From Patescibacteria group bacterium UBA4664 (GTDB lineage: Bacteria > Patescibacteriota > Saccharimonadia > CAILAD01 > BJGX01): a stretch of 7,847 bases of DNA. Positions 1 to 6,540 of the stretch are shown here, piece after piece. Below the pieces are notes generated by a model. The model was given only the letters and a program-made list of their open reading frames with translations. It was not told the origin of the DNA and did not search any database. The stretch is from assembly GCA_943353705.1 (NCBI GenBank), contig CALRAY010000023.1, positions 1-7,847 on the forward strand, in the 5' to 3' direction. The translations under genes were made by a program, and so were the position numbers. Numbering within the stretch: the stretch's first letter is position 1; every line of letters begins with the position of its first letter.

Positions 1-189
1 TTGGTTGGGATAATAACCGCAATGAAACAAATTCGATTAGCTGCCGCCAAGGTTCAAGAGAGTGCCGACTCAGCCGCCGAATTAGTTGATGAGGTCAGGA
101 GTGCAGTAGTTAATCCTGGTGTCATTGCATTGCTTATTGAAAAATATCTTAAAAGGCATTATCACAAGAAAGGAAATAGCAAAAAATGA
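1..189 (+). CDS. C-terminal part of a small helical protein, possibly YtxG/DUF948-like (partial at left edge)
   Basis: The reading frame is open to the left edge, so this is probably the end of a longer gene. An in-frame ATG at 22-24 would give a 55-residue protein, but no clear SD precedes it. The visible part is an Ala/Glu-rich amphipathic helix (about residues 8-35), then an Asn-Pro-Gly turn (38-40), a short hydrophobic stretch (about 41-46) and a basic Lys/His-rich tail. The stop TGA overlaps the next ATG (ATGA at 186-189), so translation of the YtxH gene is probably coupled to it. In Bacillus subtilis, ytxH follows ytxG, which encodes a DUF948 protein with an N-terminal membrane segment and a long helix. 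The position and helical tail here suggest the same arrangement, with the membrane segment lying outside the window. This is inferred from context and sequence style, not from a recognised motif. Confidence 0.55.
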   Translation: MVGIITAMKQIRLAAAKVQESADSAAELVDEVRSAVVNPGVIALLIEKYLKRHYHKKGNSKK

Positions 190-677
190 GTAATAACAAA
201 GGATTATTTAAAGGCGCAGTAATCGGTGCAGCAGTGGCAGGCACTCTGGCGTTGCTGTTTGCTCCAAAGGCAGGTAAAGAATTGCGTGAGGATATATCCA
301 AAAAAGCCAAGGAATTGAGTGGAGACTTGGATGAAAAAATTAAAAAAGCCCAAAAGGAAGCGGACAATCTTAGTGGAGATGCAAAAAAAGCGCAACTAGA
401 GCTAATAAAAAAAGCTCAGAAGCTGAAGCAGGATTTAGGTGCCAAGGGCGATGAGTTTGATAAGTCGGGCAAGCGCGTTACGAAAGTTGCTGCTCGTGAG
501 GCAGACAAGATGATTCAAGAGGGCAAAGTTCTTGCAGATGAACTCAGTGCCCACAAAAAAGATGCATTGAAAGATACTAAAAAATTCGTCAAGAAAGCAA
601 CTGTATCTTCTAGCAAGATAGCTAATGCGGCGGCCAAAGAAGTGCGCAAGAATACCAAGGGCAAAAGTACTAAATAA
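186..677 (+). CDS. YtxH domain-containing protein
   Basis: This 163-residue protein has the YtxH-family signature at its N-terminus. A Gly/Ala-rich hydrophobic segment (about residues 9-26) is followed by LLFAPKAGKELR (23-34), close to the family's LLFAPKSGKETR-type motif. The rest (about 35-163) is a charged Lys/Glu/Ala-rich amphipathic helix with probable coiled-coil and 11-mer periodicity, ending in a strongly basic tail. YtxH proteins are small general-stress or envelope-associated proteins of unclear biochemistry. The N-terminal segment probably inserts in or lies on the membrane, leaving the helix in the cytoplasm. The start at 186 overlaps the preceding stop by ATGA, and a purine-rich AAGGA lies at 170-174. 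The stop TAA shares its last base with the next ATG, so the three genes look like one translationally coupled unit. Family assignment is fairly sure; function is not. Confidence 0.8.
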   Translation: MSNNKGLFKGAVIGAAVAGTLALLFAPKAGKELREDISKKAKELSGDLDEKIKKAQKEADNLSGDAKKAQLELIKKAQKLKQDLGAKGDEFDKSGKRVTKVAAREADKMIQEGKVLADELSAHKKDALKDTKKFVKKATVSSSKIANAAAKEVRKNTKGKSTK

Positions 678-934
678 TGCCCAAAGACCCTAAATATAAA
701 AATATCACCGAGCAAGACTTAATTTCGCTGGATGGTATATTGGAGACCTTAAAGAATAAGAAAAAGCTTTTTTGGTTGAATTTTAAGGCTGGCTTTGTAA
801 GAGGATTTGCGGGCATTTTAGGTGCTGCATTGGCGGTTATATTGATTGGCGTATTGGCCACTTACTTAGGTGGCATACCAATGATAGGTGATTTTATCAA
901 ACAAATCAGCGATGCTGTGAAATCTACTAATTAG
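677..934 (+). CDS. small membrane protein, DUF5665-like
   Basis: This 85-residue protein begins with a charged N-terminal helix (about 1-31). A conserved-looking junction, LFWLNFKAGFVRGF (31-44), leads into a hydrophobic Gly/Ala/Ile/Leu/Val segment (about 45-65). Then come IPMIGDFI (67-74) and a short polar tail. The order 'NF-x-x-G-x-x-RG', one membrane helix, then 'IP-x-IG-x-FI' is what I recall of DUF5665 proteins found in Firmicutes and CPR genomes. The ATG overlaps the YtxH stop as TAATG, and no SD lies at normal spacing, so translation probably depends on re-initiation by ribosomes finishing the YtxH gene. dnaE follows after 31 bases with its own strong SD. The protein probably sits in the inner membrane next to the YtxH-type protein. 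Its function is unknown, and the family name rests on motif memory. Confidence 0.65.
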   Translation: MPKDPKYKNITEQDLISLDGILETLKNKKKLFWLNFKAGFVRGFAGILGAALAVILIGVLATYLGGIPMIGDFIKQISDAVKSTN

Positions 935-952
935 TATTGCTGTAATATAGTG

Positions 953-958
953 AGGAGA
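953..958 (+). promoter_or_regulatory. Shine-Dalgarno sequence of dnaE
   Basis: AGGAGA lies seven bases ahead of the ATG at 966, inside the purine run GAGGAGAGAG. It fixes the dnaE start, which adds about 24 residues before the first PHP-domain motif. It is the clearest SD in the window. No convincing promoter is visible in the 31-base gap, so dnaE is probably transcribed with the genes upstream. Confidence 0.8.
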
Positions 959-965
959 GAGTTAA

Positions 966-3900
966 ATGGCAGGGGATACTATTAATAGTGAAAATGATAT
1001 TTTATCCAGTGCTCGCAACGAGCCTGGCTTTGTTGACTTTGTTCATTTGCATAATCATACGCATTACAGTTTGCTCGATGGACTACAAAAAATACCACAA
1101 TTGATTGACCGAGTAGAGGCGCTAGGTCAGAGCTCTGTTGCCATAACTGATCATGGCACACTGAGTGGCAGTATTGAGTTCTATAAGCTCTGCCGAGCTA
1201 GAGGCATTAAGCCAATCATTGGATTAGAGACATATGTAGCGCCAAGAAAGCACACCGACAAAAACTCCGCCGAAGATAGAAACCCCTACCACCTAACTCT
1301 GCTGGCTAAAAATAATCAAGGCTATAAGAACTTGATGAAACTAAGTACAATCGCATCCCTAGACGGGTTTTACTACAAGCCTCGGGTTGATCACGATTTG
1401 CTTGAAAAGTATTCTGAAGGACTGATTGTCTTATCTGGGTGCTTAGGTGGTGAGCTTGGTAAATTAATATCTAATGATCAGCTAGAACAGGCAACCGATC
1501 TAGCTAGCTGGTACCTAGGAGTCTTTGGAAAAGAAAATTACTACCTAGAATTACAGCCTCATATTGATTGGGCTCCTCAGAAAAAATTGAATGCGGGATT
1601 AATGAAAATATCTAAAGAACTAAGTATTGATGTGGTCGTTACGGGCGATTGTCACTATTCGACCGAGGCCGACCACTACCCTCACGACATTCTACTGTGT
1701 GTTCAGACGGGCTCAAATGTTAATGATACCAACAGGATGAAGCTTGATATGGATTTGTCAGTTCAGCCAGGTAGCTATTTTTTGGATCGATTCAAGGATA
1801 ATACTGAAGCACTAAGTAATACGGTCAAAATAGCTAATATGTGCAATATTGAAATTGAACTGGGCAAAATTCTTATTCCAACATTCCCTGGAGTGCCAAA
1901 GGGCGAAACCGAAAAAAGCTATCTCAGAAAACTTGTCTATCAGGGTGCGGCAGATCGCTACGCCAGCATGTCTTCGGCTAAGGCTGAGGATTTGACTGAG
2001 GCTGTGGTGAGTAAAAAACTCGATAAAAAGGTACTAGACAGGATTGAATACGAACTAAAGGTGATTGGCGAGATGGGGTATGAGGGCTATATGCTTATAG
2101 TCTCAGACCTAATAAATTGGAGTAAAAGTCAGGGCATAGTGTGCGGCCCCGGCAGGGGTAGTGCGGCCGGAAGTATAATTGCGTATTGCACAAAAATTAC
2201 CGAGATCGACCCAATCAAATATGGACTACTATTTGAACGCTTCTTGAACCCAGATCGTATTAGTATGCCAGATATAGACATGGACTATGCGGATGATCGC
2301 CGAGCTGAGGTTATTGCTTACGCAACACAAAAGTACGGCCAAGATAGAGTGGCCCAAATAATAACCTTTGGGGTTATGGCCGCCCGAAATGCCGTAAGAG
2401 ACACTGGTAGGGTTTTGGGTGTGCCTTATAGCGAGGTAGATGCTATCGCCAAAGCCGTTCCGCCACCAGTTCAGGGCAGGCATATTCCTCTCAAATCTTC
2501 CATCGAAGAAAGTCCAGAGCTTAAGGCTATATATAATGCTAGCCCTAAAAATAAAGAAATTATCGATATTGCCATTCAGCTCGAAGGTACCATTCGTAAT
2601 GCAGGAACCCATGCGGCTGGTGTGGTTATAGCTCCAGAGCCGCTAGTTGAATACACGCCCCTGACGAGGGCTAGTAAGGGCGGGGTGGCAACTCAATATT
2701 CAATGAATCCTATAGAAGATTTAGGCCTATTGAAGTTTGATTTTTTAGGCCTATCTAACCTTACTGTTATAAAGAATGCACTAAGAATTATTAAAAGAGT
2801 GTATAAAAAAGATATTGTAATTACTGACATTCCGATTGATGACGAGAGTACATTTAAGCTCTTAAGTAATGGCGATACAACAGGAGTATTTCAGCTAGAA
2901 TCAGCTGGAATGAAGCGCTATTTGAGGGATTTGAAGCCTGATAAATTTGAAGATATTATTGCTATGGTATCGTTATATCGCCCCGGCCCTATGCAATGGA
3001 TAGAAGATTTTATTAATCGCAAGCATAGACCAGAATTAGTAACCTATGGTCATCCAAAAATGGAGTCTGCCCTCAAGGAAACCTATGGAATTATTGTGTA
3101 TCAAGAACAGGTAATGCAAATTGCTAAGGACTTGAGTGGCTTCACGGGCGGTCAAGCAGACACTCTGCGCAAAGGAATTGGCAAAAAAAATCCAGAAGTT
3201 ATAGCCAAGATGAAAAATGAATTCATTGATGGTGCGATAAAAACATCCGATGCAGATAGTAAATTTGTCCACGACCTCTGGAAGGGGCTAGAAGATTTTG
3301 CGGCCTATAGCTTTAATAAGTCACATGCAGCCTGCTATGCACTCATTTCAGTTCAGACCGCCTACCTGAAGAGCCATTACCCATCGGCGTTCATGGCCGC
3401 ACTCTTAACTAGCGACCATGAAAATCTTGAAAGAATAGCCATAGAAGTAGCAGAGTGTAGGAAGATGGGAATAGAGGTTTTGCCTCCAGACATTAATGAA
3501 TCTTTCATGGAGTTTGCAGTTGTACCAGAGACTGAAAATATTCGTTTTGGGCTTGGTGCTGTTAAGAATGTTGGTCAGGGTCCTATCGAAAAAATTATTG
3601 AAGCAAGGGATGATGGAGGACAGTTTAAGAGTATCGAAGATTTTGCGCAGAGAGTCGATGCTACCGTAGTAAATAAAAAAGTCATGGAGAGTTTGGTTAA
3701 ATGTGGCGCATTTGATTCAATGGGGGATCGAGACACCCTACTCTGTAACGTGGATAAAATTACATCTTATGCTAGTCGTGTGCAGAAAAATGCACTCTCG
3801 GGCCAGATAGATATATTTGGATCCTTAAACCTACACGAACAGGTGCCATCAATAAGTATGGATAAGCCGAACCACAAGATAGACCCAAGGCAGCACCTTA

Positions 3901-4592
3901 TTTGGGAGAAGGAACTACTTGGACTTTATGTAAGTACGCATCCTCTTAGCGATTTTAAAAACTATTTTCAGCACAAGACAAATAGTATCAAGGACTATAA
4001 GAAGTCAGATGATGGAAAAATAATTACTATTGGTGGGATTATTACTTCAGCCAGGAAAATATACACGAAGAAGAATGACCCTATGGCGTTTGTGCAGCTA
4101 GAGACTCTCGATGGAGATGTAGAGTTGATTGTTTTTCCACGAGTATACGCACAGTACGAGGATTTGTGGGTCGCAGATAATGTGCTAGAGATTGAAGGCA
4201 AAATAAATGCTAAAGACAGAGATGGTAATTCTACGGATGAGCTAAAAATATTCGCCGATAAGGCAAAAATATTGAATGCCGAAACTGCTCGAATGTGGCT
4301 CAAGCCCAAAGCTGAACCCGAGGCTAGTACTACGCCTAAAACTGGCTCAGAAGAAACCGCACTTTCGATTGACCTAGAATCTATAGGTGACACCGATACT
4401 TTAATGAAAATTAAGCAATTACTCGATAATAATCCAGGCAAAACAATTGTTACGCTAACATTTAAGGCTACTAATCAAAAAATGCGTCTACCGAGAGGAG
4501 TAAATATGGACTCTAGTGTTCTAGAAGATCTGAAAATAGTCATAGGTGATAAGAATATAACAATCAAGGATACTAGGCCTGCTAATATTTAG
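966..4592 (+). CDS. dnaE: DNA polymerase III subunit alpha (DnaE-type replicase)
   Basis: This 1208-residue protein is full length for the DnaE1 class of bacterial replicative C-family polymerases. It copies the chromosome as part of the holoenzyme with the beta clamp and the tau/gamma loader. The N-terminal PHP domain (about 24-300) opens with HLHNHTHYS and keeps all nine expected metal ligands by alignment from memory with Thermus DnaE: H29, H31, D38, H63, E88, H109, C159, D228 and H230. That predicts an active intrinsic 3'-5' proofreading site. The palm follows with GPGRGSAAGS (394-403), PDIDMD (435-440; catalytic D436 and D438) and KFDFLGL (590-596; D592). The finger part has ADTLRKGIGKK (731-741). 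A helix-hairpin-helix region lies near 860-915, a likely beta-clamp motif QIDIF at 947-951, an OB fold at about 1018-1100, and a C-terminal domain at about 1130-1208. No frameshift is seen. Transcription is probably shared with the small genes upstream. Confidence 0.98.
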   Translation: MAGDTINSENDILSSARNEPGFVDFVHLHNHTHYSLLDGLQKIPQLIDRVEALGQSSVAITDHGTLSGSIEFYKLCRARGIKPIIGLETYVAPRKHTDKNSAEDRNPYHLTLLAKNNQGYKNLMKLSTIASLDGFYYKPRVDHDLLEKYSEGLIVLSGCLGGELGKLISNDQLEQATDLASWYLGVFGKENYYLELQPHIDWAPQKKLNAGLMKISKELSIDVVVTGDCHYSTEADHYPHDILLCVQTGSNVNDTNRMKLDMDLSVQPGSYFLDRFKDNTEALSNTVKIANMCNIEIELGKILIPTFPGVPKGETEKSYLRKLVYQGAADRYASMSSAKAEDLTEAVVSKKLDKKVLDRIEYELKVIGEMGYEGYMLIVSDLINWSKSQGIVCGPGRGSAAGSIIAYCTKITEIDPIKYGLLFERFLNPDRISMPDIDMDYADDRRAEVIAYATQKYGQDRVAQIITFGVMAARNAVRDTGRVLGVPYSEVDAIAKAVPPPVQGRHIPLKSSIEESPELKAIYNASPKNKEIIDIAIQLEGTIRNAGTHAAGVVIAPEPLVEYTPLTRASKGGVATQYSMNPIEDLGLLKFDFLGLSNLTVIKNALRIIKRVYKKDIVITDIPIDDESTFKLLSNGDTTGVFQLESAGMKRYLRDLKPDKFEDIIAMVSLYRPGPMQWIEDFINRKHRPELVTYGHPKMESALKETYGIIVYQEQVMQIAKDLSGFTGGQADTLRKGIGKKNPEVIAKMKNEFIDGAIKTSDADSKFVHDLWKGLEDFAAYSFNKSHAACYALISVQTAYLKSHYPSAFMAALLTSDHENLERIAIEVAECRKMGIEVLPPDINESFMEFAVVPETENIRFGLGAVKNVGQGPIEKIIEARDDGGQFKSIEDFAQRVDATVVNKKVMESLVKCGAFDSMGDRDTLLCNVDKITSYASRVQKNALSGQIDIFGSLNLHEQVPSISMDKPNHKIDPRQHLIWEKELLGLYVSTHPLSDFKNYFQHKTNSIKDYKKSDDGKIITIGGIITSARKIYTKKNDPMAFVQLETLDGDVELIVFPRVYAQYEDLWVADNVLEIEGKINAKDRDGNSTDELKIFADKAKILNAETARMWLKPKAEPEASTTPKTGSEETALSIDLESIGDTDTLMKIKQLLDNNPGKTIVTLTFKATNQKMRLPRGVNMDSSVLEDLKIVIGDKNITIKDTRPANI

Positions 4593-4597
4593 TTATA

Positions 4598-4622
4598 TCC
4601 TATAGCTACTTGCCAGATAGGA
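4598..4622. repeat. short inverted repeat around the rplS -35 box
   Basis: TCCTAT (4598-4603) and ATAGGA (4617-4622) are exact reverse complements separated by 13 bases, and the -35 hexamer TTGCCA lies in the loop. No run of T follows, so it is not an intrinsic terminator for dnaE. It could be an operator, or chance, since six-base arms are short. Confidence 0.3.
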
Positions 4623-4638
4623 CCGCATATGATAAAAT
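4610..4638 (+). promoter_or_regulatory. rplS promoter, extended -10, almost no leader
   Basis: The -35 box TTGCCA (4610-4615) matches TTGACA at five of six positions. It is 17 bases from TAAAAT (4633-4638), which matches TATAAT at five of six. TGA at 4630-4632 supplies the extended -10 'TGN' motif. Transcription should begin about 7 bases after the -10 box, near 4645, leaving zero to three bases before the rplS ATG at 4648. No SD exists in the gap. The promoter separates rplS from dnaE, whose stop lies 17 bases before the -35 box. Confidence 0.75.
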
Positions 4639-4647
4639 TGTTTCGTT

Positions 4648-5292
4648 ATGCAAGATACTTTAGCAAAGATAGAGAAGAGCTCACTTAAGAAAAAGATTGC
4701 CGACGTGCGCGTTGGTGATACTGTTCGAGTTCATCAAAAAATTACAGAAGGCAAGAAAGAGCGTGTACAGATCTTCGAGGGTCTTGTCATTAGCTTTCGT
4801 AAGTCCGGATCTGTTAGTGCTATTATAACTGTCCGTAAAGTAGCTTCAGGCGTAGGTGTAGAAAAAAGCTGGTTCGTGCACAGCCCTAATGTTGTCAAAA
4901 TCCAGATTATTAAGCGTAGTAAGGTTCGCCGAGCAGTGCTTAATTATATGCGTACTCGTTCTGGCAAGTCAGCCCGTATGGCCGAGCAGGAATTTGATCG
5001 AAATGCAGCCAATGAGGCCGATGACAGAACTCCTAAGCAAATTGCTGAAGAAGAAATATCTAAAATTGAAGAAGCGGATAAGGTCAAAGCAAGTCAAGAC
5101 GAACTAAATCAAGTTGACGAAAGTACGGATGATGTTGCAAAGCAGGAGAATAAAGAAGCAGCCAAGGAAGATACCAGCAACGACGAAGCTCCAAAAGATA
5201 AGAACCAAGATGAAAAAGTAAACACTGACGGCAATGACGAAGCTAAACTCCCAGCTGAAGAATTCGATGAAGGTGTTAAAAAAGCTGAATAA
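4648..5292 (+). CDS. rplS: 50S ribosomal protein L19 (bL19) with a long acidic C-terminal extension
   Basis: Residues 1-112 form a complete bL19, a protein of the large subunit near the interface with the 30S subunit. Family motifs run in order: GDTVRVHQKITEG (23-35), ERVQIFEGLVI (38-48), TVRKVASGVGVEKSW (61-75), HSPNV (78-82), and KVRRAVLNYMR (92-102) with GKSAR (106-110). Typical bL19 is about 115 residues and ends here. This one continues for about 100 residues of Glu, Asp, Lys, Asn and Ala with almost no hydrophobic core. I count about 35 acidic against 15 basic residues in that tail, so it should be disordered and negatively charged. There is no frameshift, and a second in-frame TAA follows the stop. 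The gene has its own promoter and terminator, so it is a single-gene unit. The start matches the family N-terminus although it has no SD. Confidence 0.97.
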   Translation: MQDTLAKIEKSSLKKKIADVRVGDTVRVHQKITEGKKERVQIFEGLVISFRKSGSVSAIITVRKVASGVGVEKSWFVHSPNVVKIQIIKRSKVRRAVLNYMRTRSGKSARMAEQEFDRNAANEADDRTPKQIAEEEISKIEEADKVKASQDELNQVDESTDDVAKQENKEAAKEDTSNDEAPKDKNQDEKVNTDGNDEAKLPAEEFDEGVKKAE

Positions 5293-5325
5293 TAATATCT
5301 AGCCTATTTTATAGACCAGAGCTTA

Positions 5326-5364
5326 AATACAAAAGACCCCATGCAGATGCGGGTCTTTTGTATT
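5326..5364 (+). terminator. Rho-independent terminator after rplS, probably two-way
   Basis: AATACAAAAGACCC (5326-5339) pairs exactly with GGGTCTTTTGTATT (5351-5364), giving a 14-bp stem around an 11-base loop. The GC core sits next to the loop and the outer part is A on one side and T on the other, so the T-run lies within the descending arm. The symmetry means it could stop transcription from either strand. It lies 33 bases after the rplS stop and just before the rnhB promoter. Confidence 0.9.
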
Positions 5365-5380
5365 ATGTGGTAGCTAAATC

Positions 5381-5410
5381 TTCGTTTCGTTAAAAAACTT
5401 TATGTATAAT
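5381..5410 (+). promoter_or_regulatory. rnhB promoter with a perfect -10 box and weak -35
   Basis: TATAAT at 5405-5410 is a perfect -10 box. The best -35 candidate is TTCGTT (5381-5386) at 18 bases, which is weak. Transcription would start around 5416-5418, two to four bases before the ATG at 5420. A promoter is needed here because the rplS terminator lies just upstream. The -10 box overlaps the first possible ATG at 5402, which argues against that start. Confidence 0.6.
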
Positions 5411-5419
5411 AAATTAATT

Positions 5420-6040
5420 ATGAATAGCCCAAAAGTACAAGCAAGCTACAGCTTGGAGAATAGATTCGCACGCCAAGGCTTAGTGCTAGTGGCTGGTATA
5501 GATGAGGTGGGACGAGGATGTTTATCTGGACCATTAGTTGCCAGTGCAGTTGTCTTGCCAATTAAATGCCGCCTAAAACTATATGATTCTAAGAAAATAT
5601 CTCACTCAAAACGTCAGCAGCTCTCCAGTGATATTTATGATGTAGCCCTTGCTGTTGGGCTAGGCTGGGTAAGTAACGTCAAAATAGACGAATTTGGTCT
5701 TGCCTGGGCGCTAAGAGAAGCTTATGAGCTTGCTCTAGTAGATCTTGAGATGCCTATTCACCAGATAATTCTAGATGGCAGCTGCAATTATCTTGAAGAC
5801 TATAAAATATGCCAGACCATTGTTGCGGCTGATAGCAAAGTGGCCTGCGTTGCGGCCGCCTCAATAGTCGCAAAGGTAGCCCGAGACCAGTACATGTCTG
5901 ATTTATCAGATAAATACCCAAATTATGGCTATCAAACAAATTCGGGCTATGGCACAGCCTTGCACCGCCAGGCAATTAGAGATTTTGGCCTTACAGACAT
6001 GCACCGCAAAACTTTTTGTAAAAATATAATACTAGATTAG
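5420..6040 (+). CDS. rnhB: ribonuclease HII
   Basis: RNase HII cuts the RNA strand of RNA-DNA hybrids and single ribonucleotides in duplex DNA, removing primers and misincorporated rNMPs. This 206-residue protein is normal length for the family. It keeps the catalytic acids D28 and E29 in AGIDEVGRG (25-33), D119 in ILDG (117-120), and D138 in AADSK (136-140). AAASIVAKVARD (145-156), GYGTALH (176-182) and HRKTF (195-199) are also typical. The GRG loop needed for recognising the RNA-DNA junction is intact. The frame also has an ATG at 5402 (212 residues), but a perfect -10 box at 5405-5410 sits inside that extension. I therefore prefer 5420, which gives an almost leaderless message without SD. 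yraN follows after a short gap, in the common rplS-rnhB-yraN order. Confidence 0.95.
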   Translation: MNSPKVQASYSLENRFARQGLVLVAGIDEVGRGCLSGPLVASAVVLPIKCRLKLYDSKKISHSKRQQLSSDIYDVALAVGLGWVSNVKIDEFGLAWALREAYELALVDLEMPIHQIILDGSCNYLEDYKICQTIVAADSKVACVAAASIVAKVARDQYMSDLSDKYPNYGYQTNSGYGTALHRQAIRDFGLTDMHRKTFCKNIILD

Positions 6041-6077
6041 CCACTAGCCAGCTATGAATTGGGGTATTATGGAAATT

Positions 6078-6434
6078 ATGAAAAATACTACTCAAATTGG
6101 CAATCAAGCCGAAACGCTGGCCTGTAAATATCTTGAATCTAAACGCTACAAGATAGTCGAGCGCAATTATAAAGACAGATTTTGCGAGATAGATATTATA
6201 GCCGCAGACAAGCAGTATGTTTGCTTGGTTGAGGTTAAGTACCGAAAAAATAATATTTTCGGTGGTGGTTTCGGTGCAATTGATAACAATAAACAAAAAA
6301 GGCTTATAAGGGCATTTCTGGTTTGGCTATCTAATAATTCTGAATATCAAGAATATCAGCCTCGAATAGATATAATTGTAGCTGACGAGGCTGGCAATAT
6401 TGAGCATTTGCAAAATGCAATTGAAGCTTCCTAG
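6078..6434 (+). CDS. yraN: YraN/UPF0102 family nuclease-like protein
   Basis: UPF0102 proteins are small cytoplasmic proteins with a restriction-endonuclease-like fold. Their exact role is not settled, and links to DNA processing rest mainly on fold and gene neighbourhood. At 118 residues this is a normal length. It shows QIGNQAE (6-12), the ERNYK segment (29-33), CEIDIIA (36-42), LVEVKYR (50-56) and the C-terminal RIDIIV region. The expected metal-binding and catalytic pattern is present as E12, D39, E52 and K54. The usual Gly of 'GEID' is Cys (C36). In-frame ATGs also exist at 6054 and 6069, which would add eight or three residues. None has a strong SD, and 6078 best matches the usual family N-terminus. 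The gene follows rnhB closely and is probably co-transcribed with it. No clear terminator follows its stop before the nusA promoter. Confidence 0.92.
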   Translation: MKNTTQIGNQAETLACKYLESKRYKIVERNYKDRFCEIDIIAADKQYVCLVEVKYRKNNIFGGGFGAIDNNKQKRLIRAFLVWLSNNSEYQEYQPRIDIIVADEAGNIEHLQNAIEAS

Positions 6435-6439
6435 CAGTC

Positions 6440-6469
6440 TTGACATTGGAGTGCTAATTTTTGTATAAT
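6440..6469 (+). promoter_or_regulatory. nusA promoter with consensus boxes
   Basis: TTGACA (6440-6445) and TATAAT (6464-6469) both match the sigma70-type consensus exactly, spaced by 18 bases. The predicted start is around A6476. The -35 box begins six bases after the yraN stop. It leaves about 117 bases of leader before nusA, unlike the other promoters here, which fire almost at the start codon. Confidence 0.88.
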
Positions 6470-6497
6470 AGGGTTATAGTTTGAACACCTATAAAGG

Positions 6498-6540
6498 AGT
6501 CGGAGCTGTTTTAAAACAAAAAACAACCGGCTTTTTTGTT
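6498..6540 (+). terminator. terminator-like hairpin in the nusA leader, possible attenuator
   Basis: AGTCGG (6498-6503) pairs with CCGGCT (6527-6532) using one G-U pair. After a small internal loop, GTTTT (6508-6512) pairs with AAAAC (6520-6524). Six T residues (6532-6537) follow, giving an intrinsic-terminator shape about 60 bases into the predicted nusA message. A second fold, AACAAAAAA (6515-6523) with TTTTTTGTT (6532-6540), overlaps the first and cannot form with it. The imperfect stem suggests a weak, factor-sensitive terminator. It might instead end yraN read-through, but it lies downstream of the nusA promoter, so nusA transcripts must also cross it. Confidence 0.55.

Noticed and set aside
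935..965. TAATAT at 943-948 as a -10 box for dnaE
   Set aside because: No acceptable -35 lies at 16-19 bases upstream and no TGN extension is present, so the evidence is too weak.
2229..2612. 127-codon minus-strand open frame inside dnaE
   Set aside because: It lies opposite the catalytic core of dnaE, which has clear conserved motifs there. Its translation is Ser/Ile/Phe-rich without any family signature or SD.
2721..2757. AGGCCTAT occurring twice within dnaE
   Set aside because: Both copies encode Gly-Leu in the conserved DLGLLKFDFLGL motif, so protein constraint explains the repeat.
3995..4441. 148-codon minus-strand open frame opposite the dnaE OB-fold region
   Set aside because: It is a Ser-rich shadow of the coding strand with no promoter, SD or recognisable motif.
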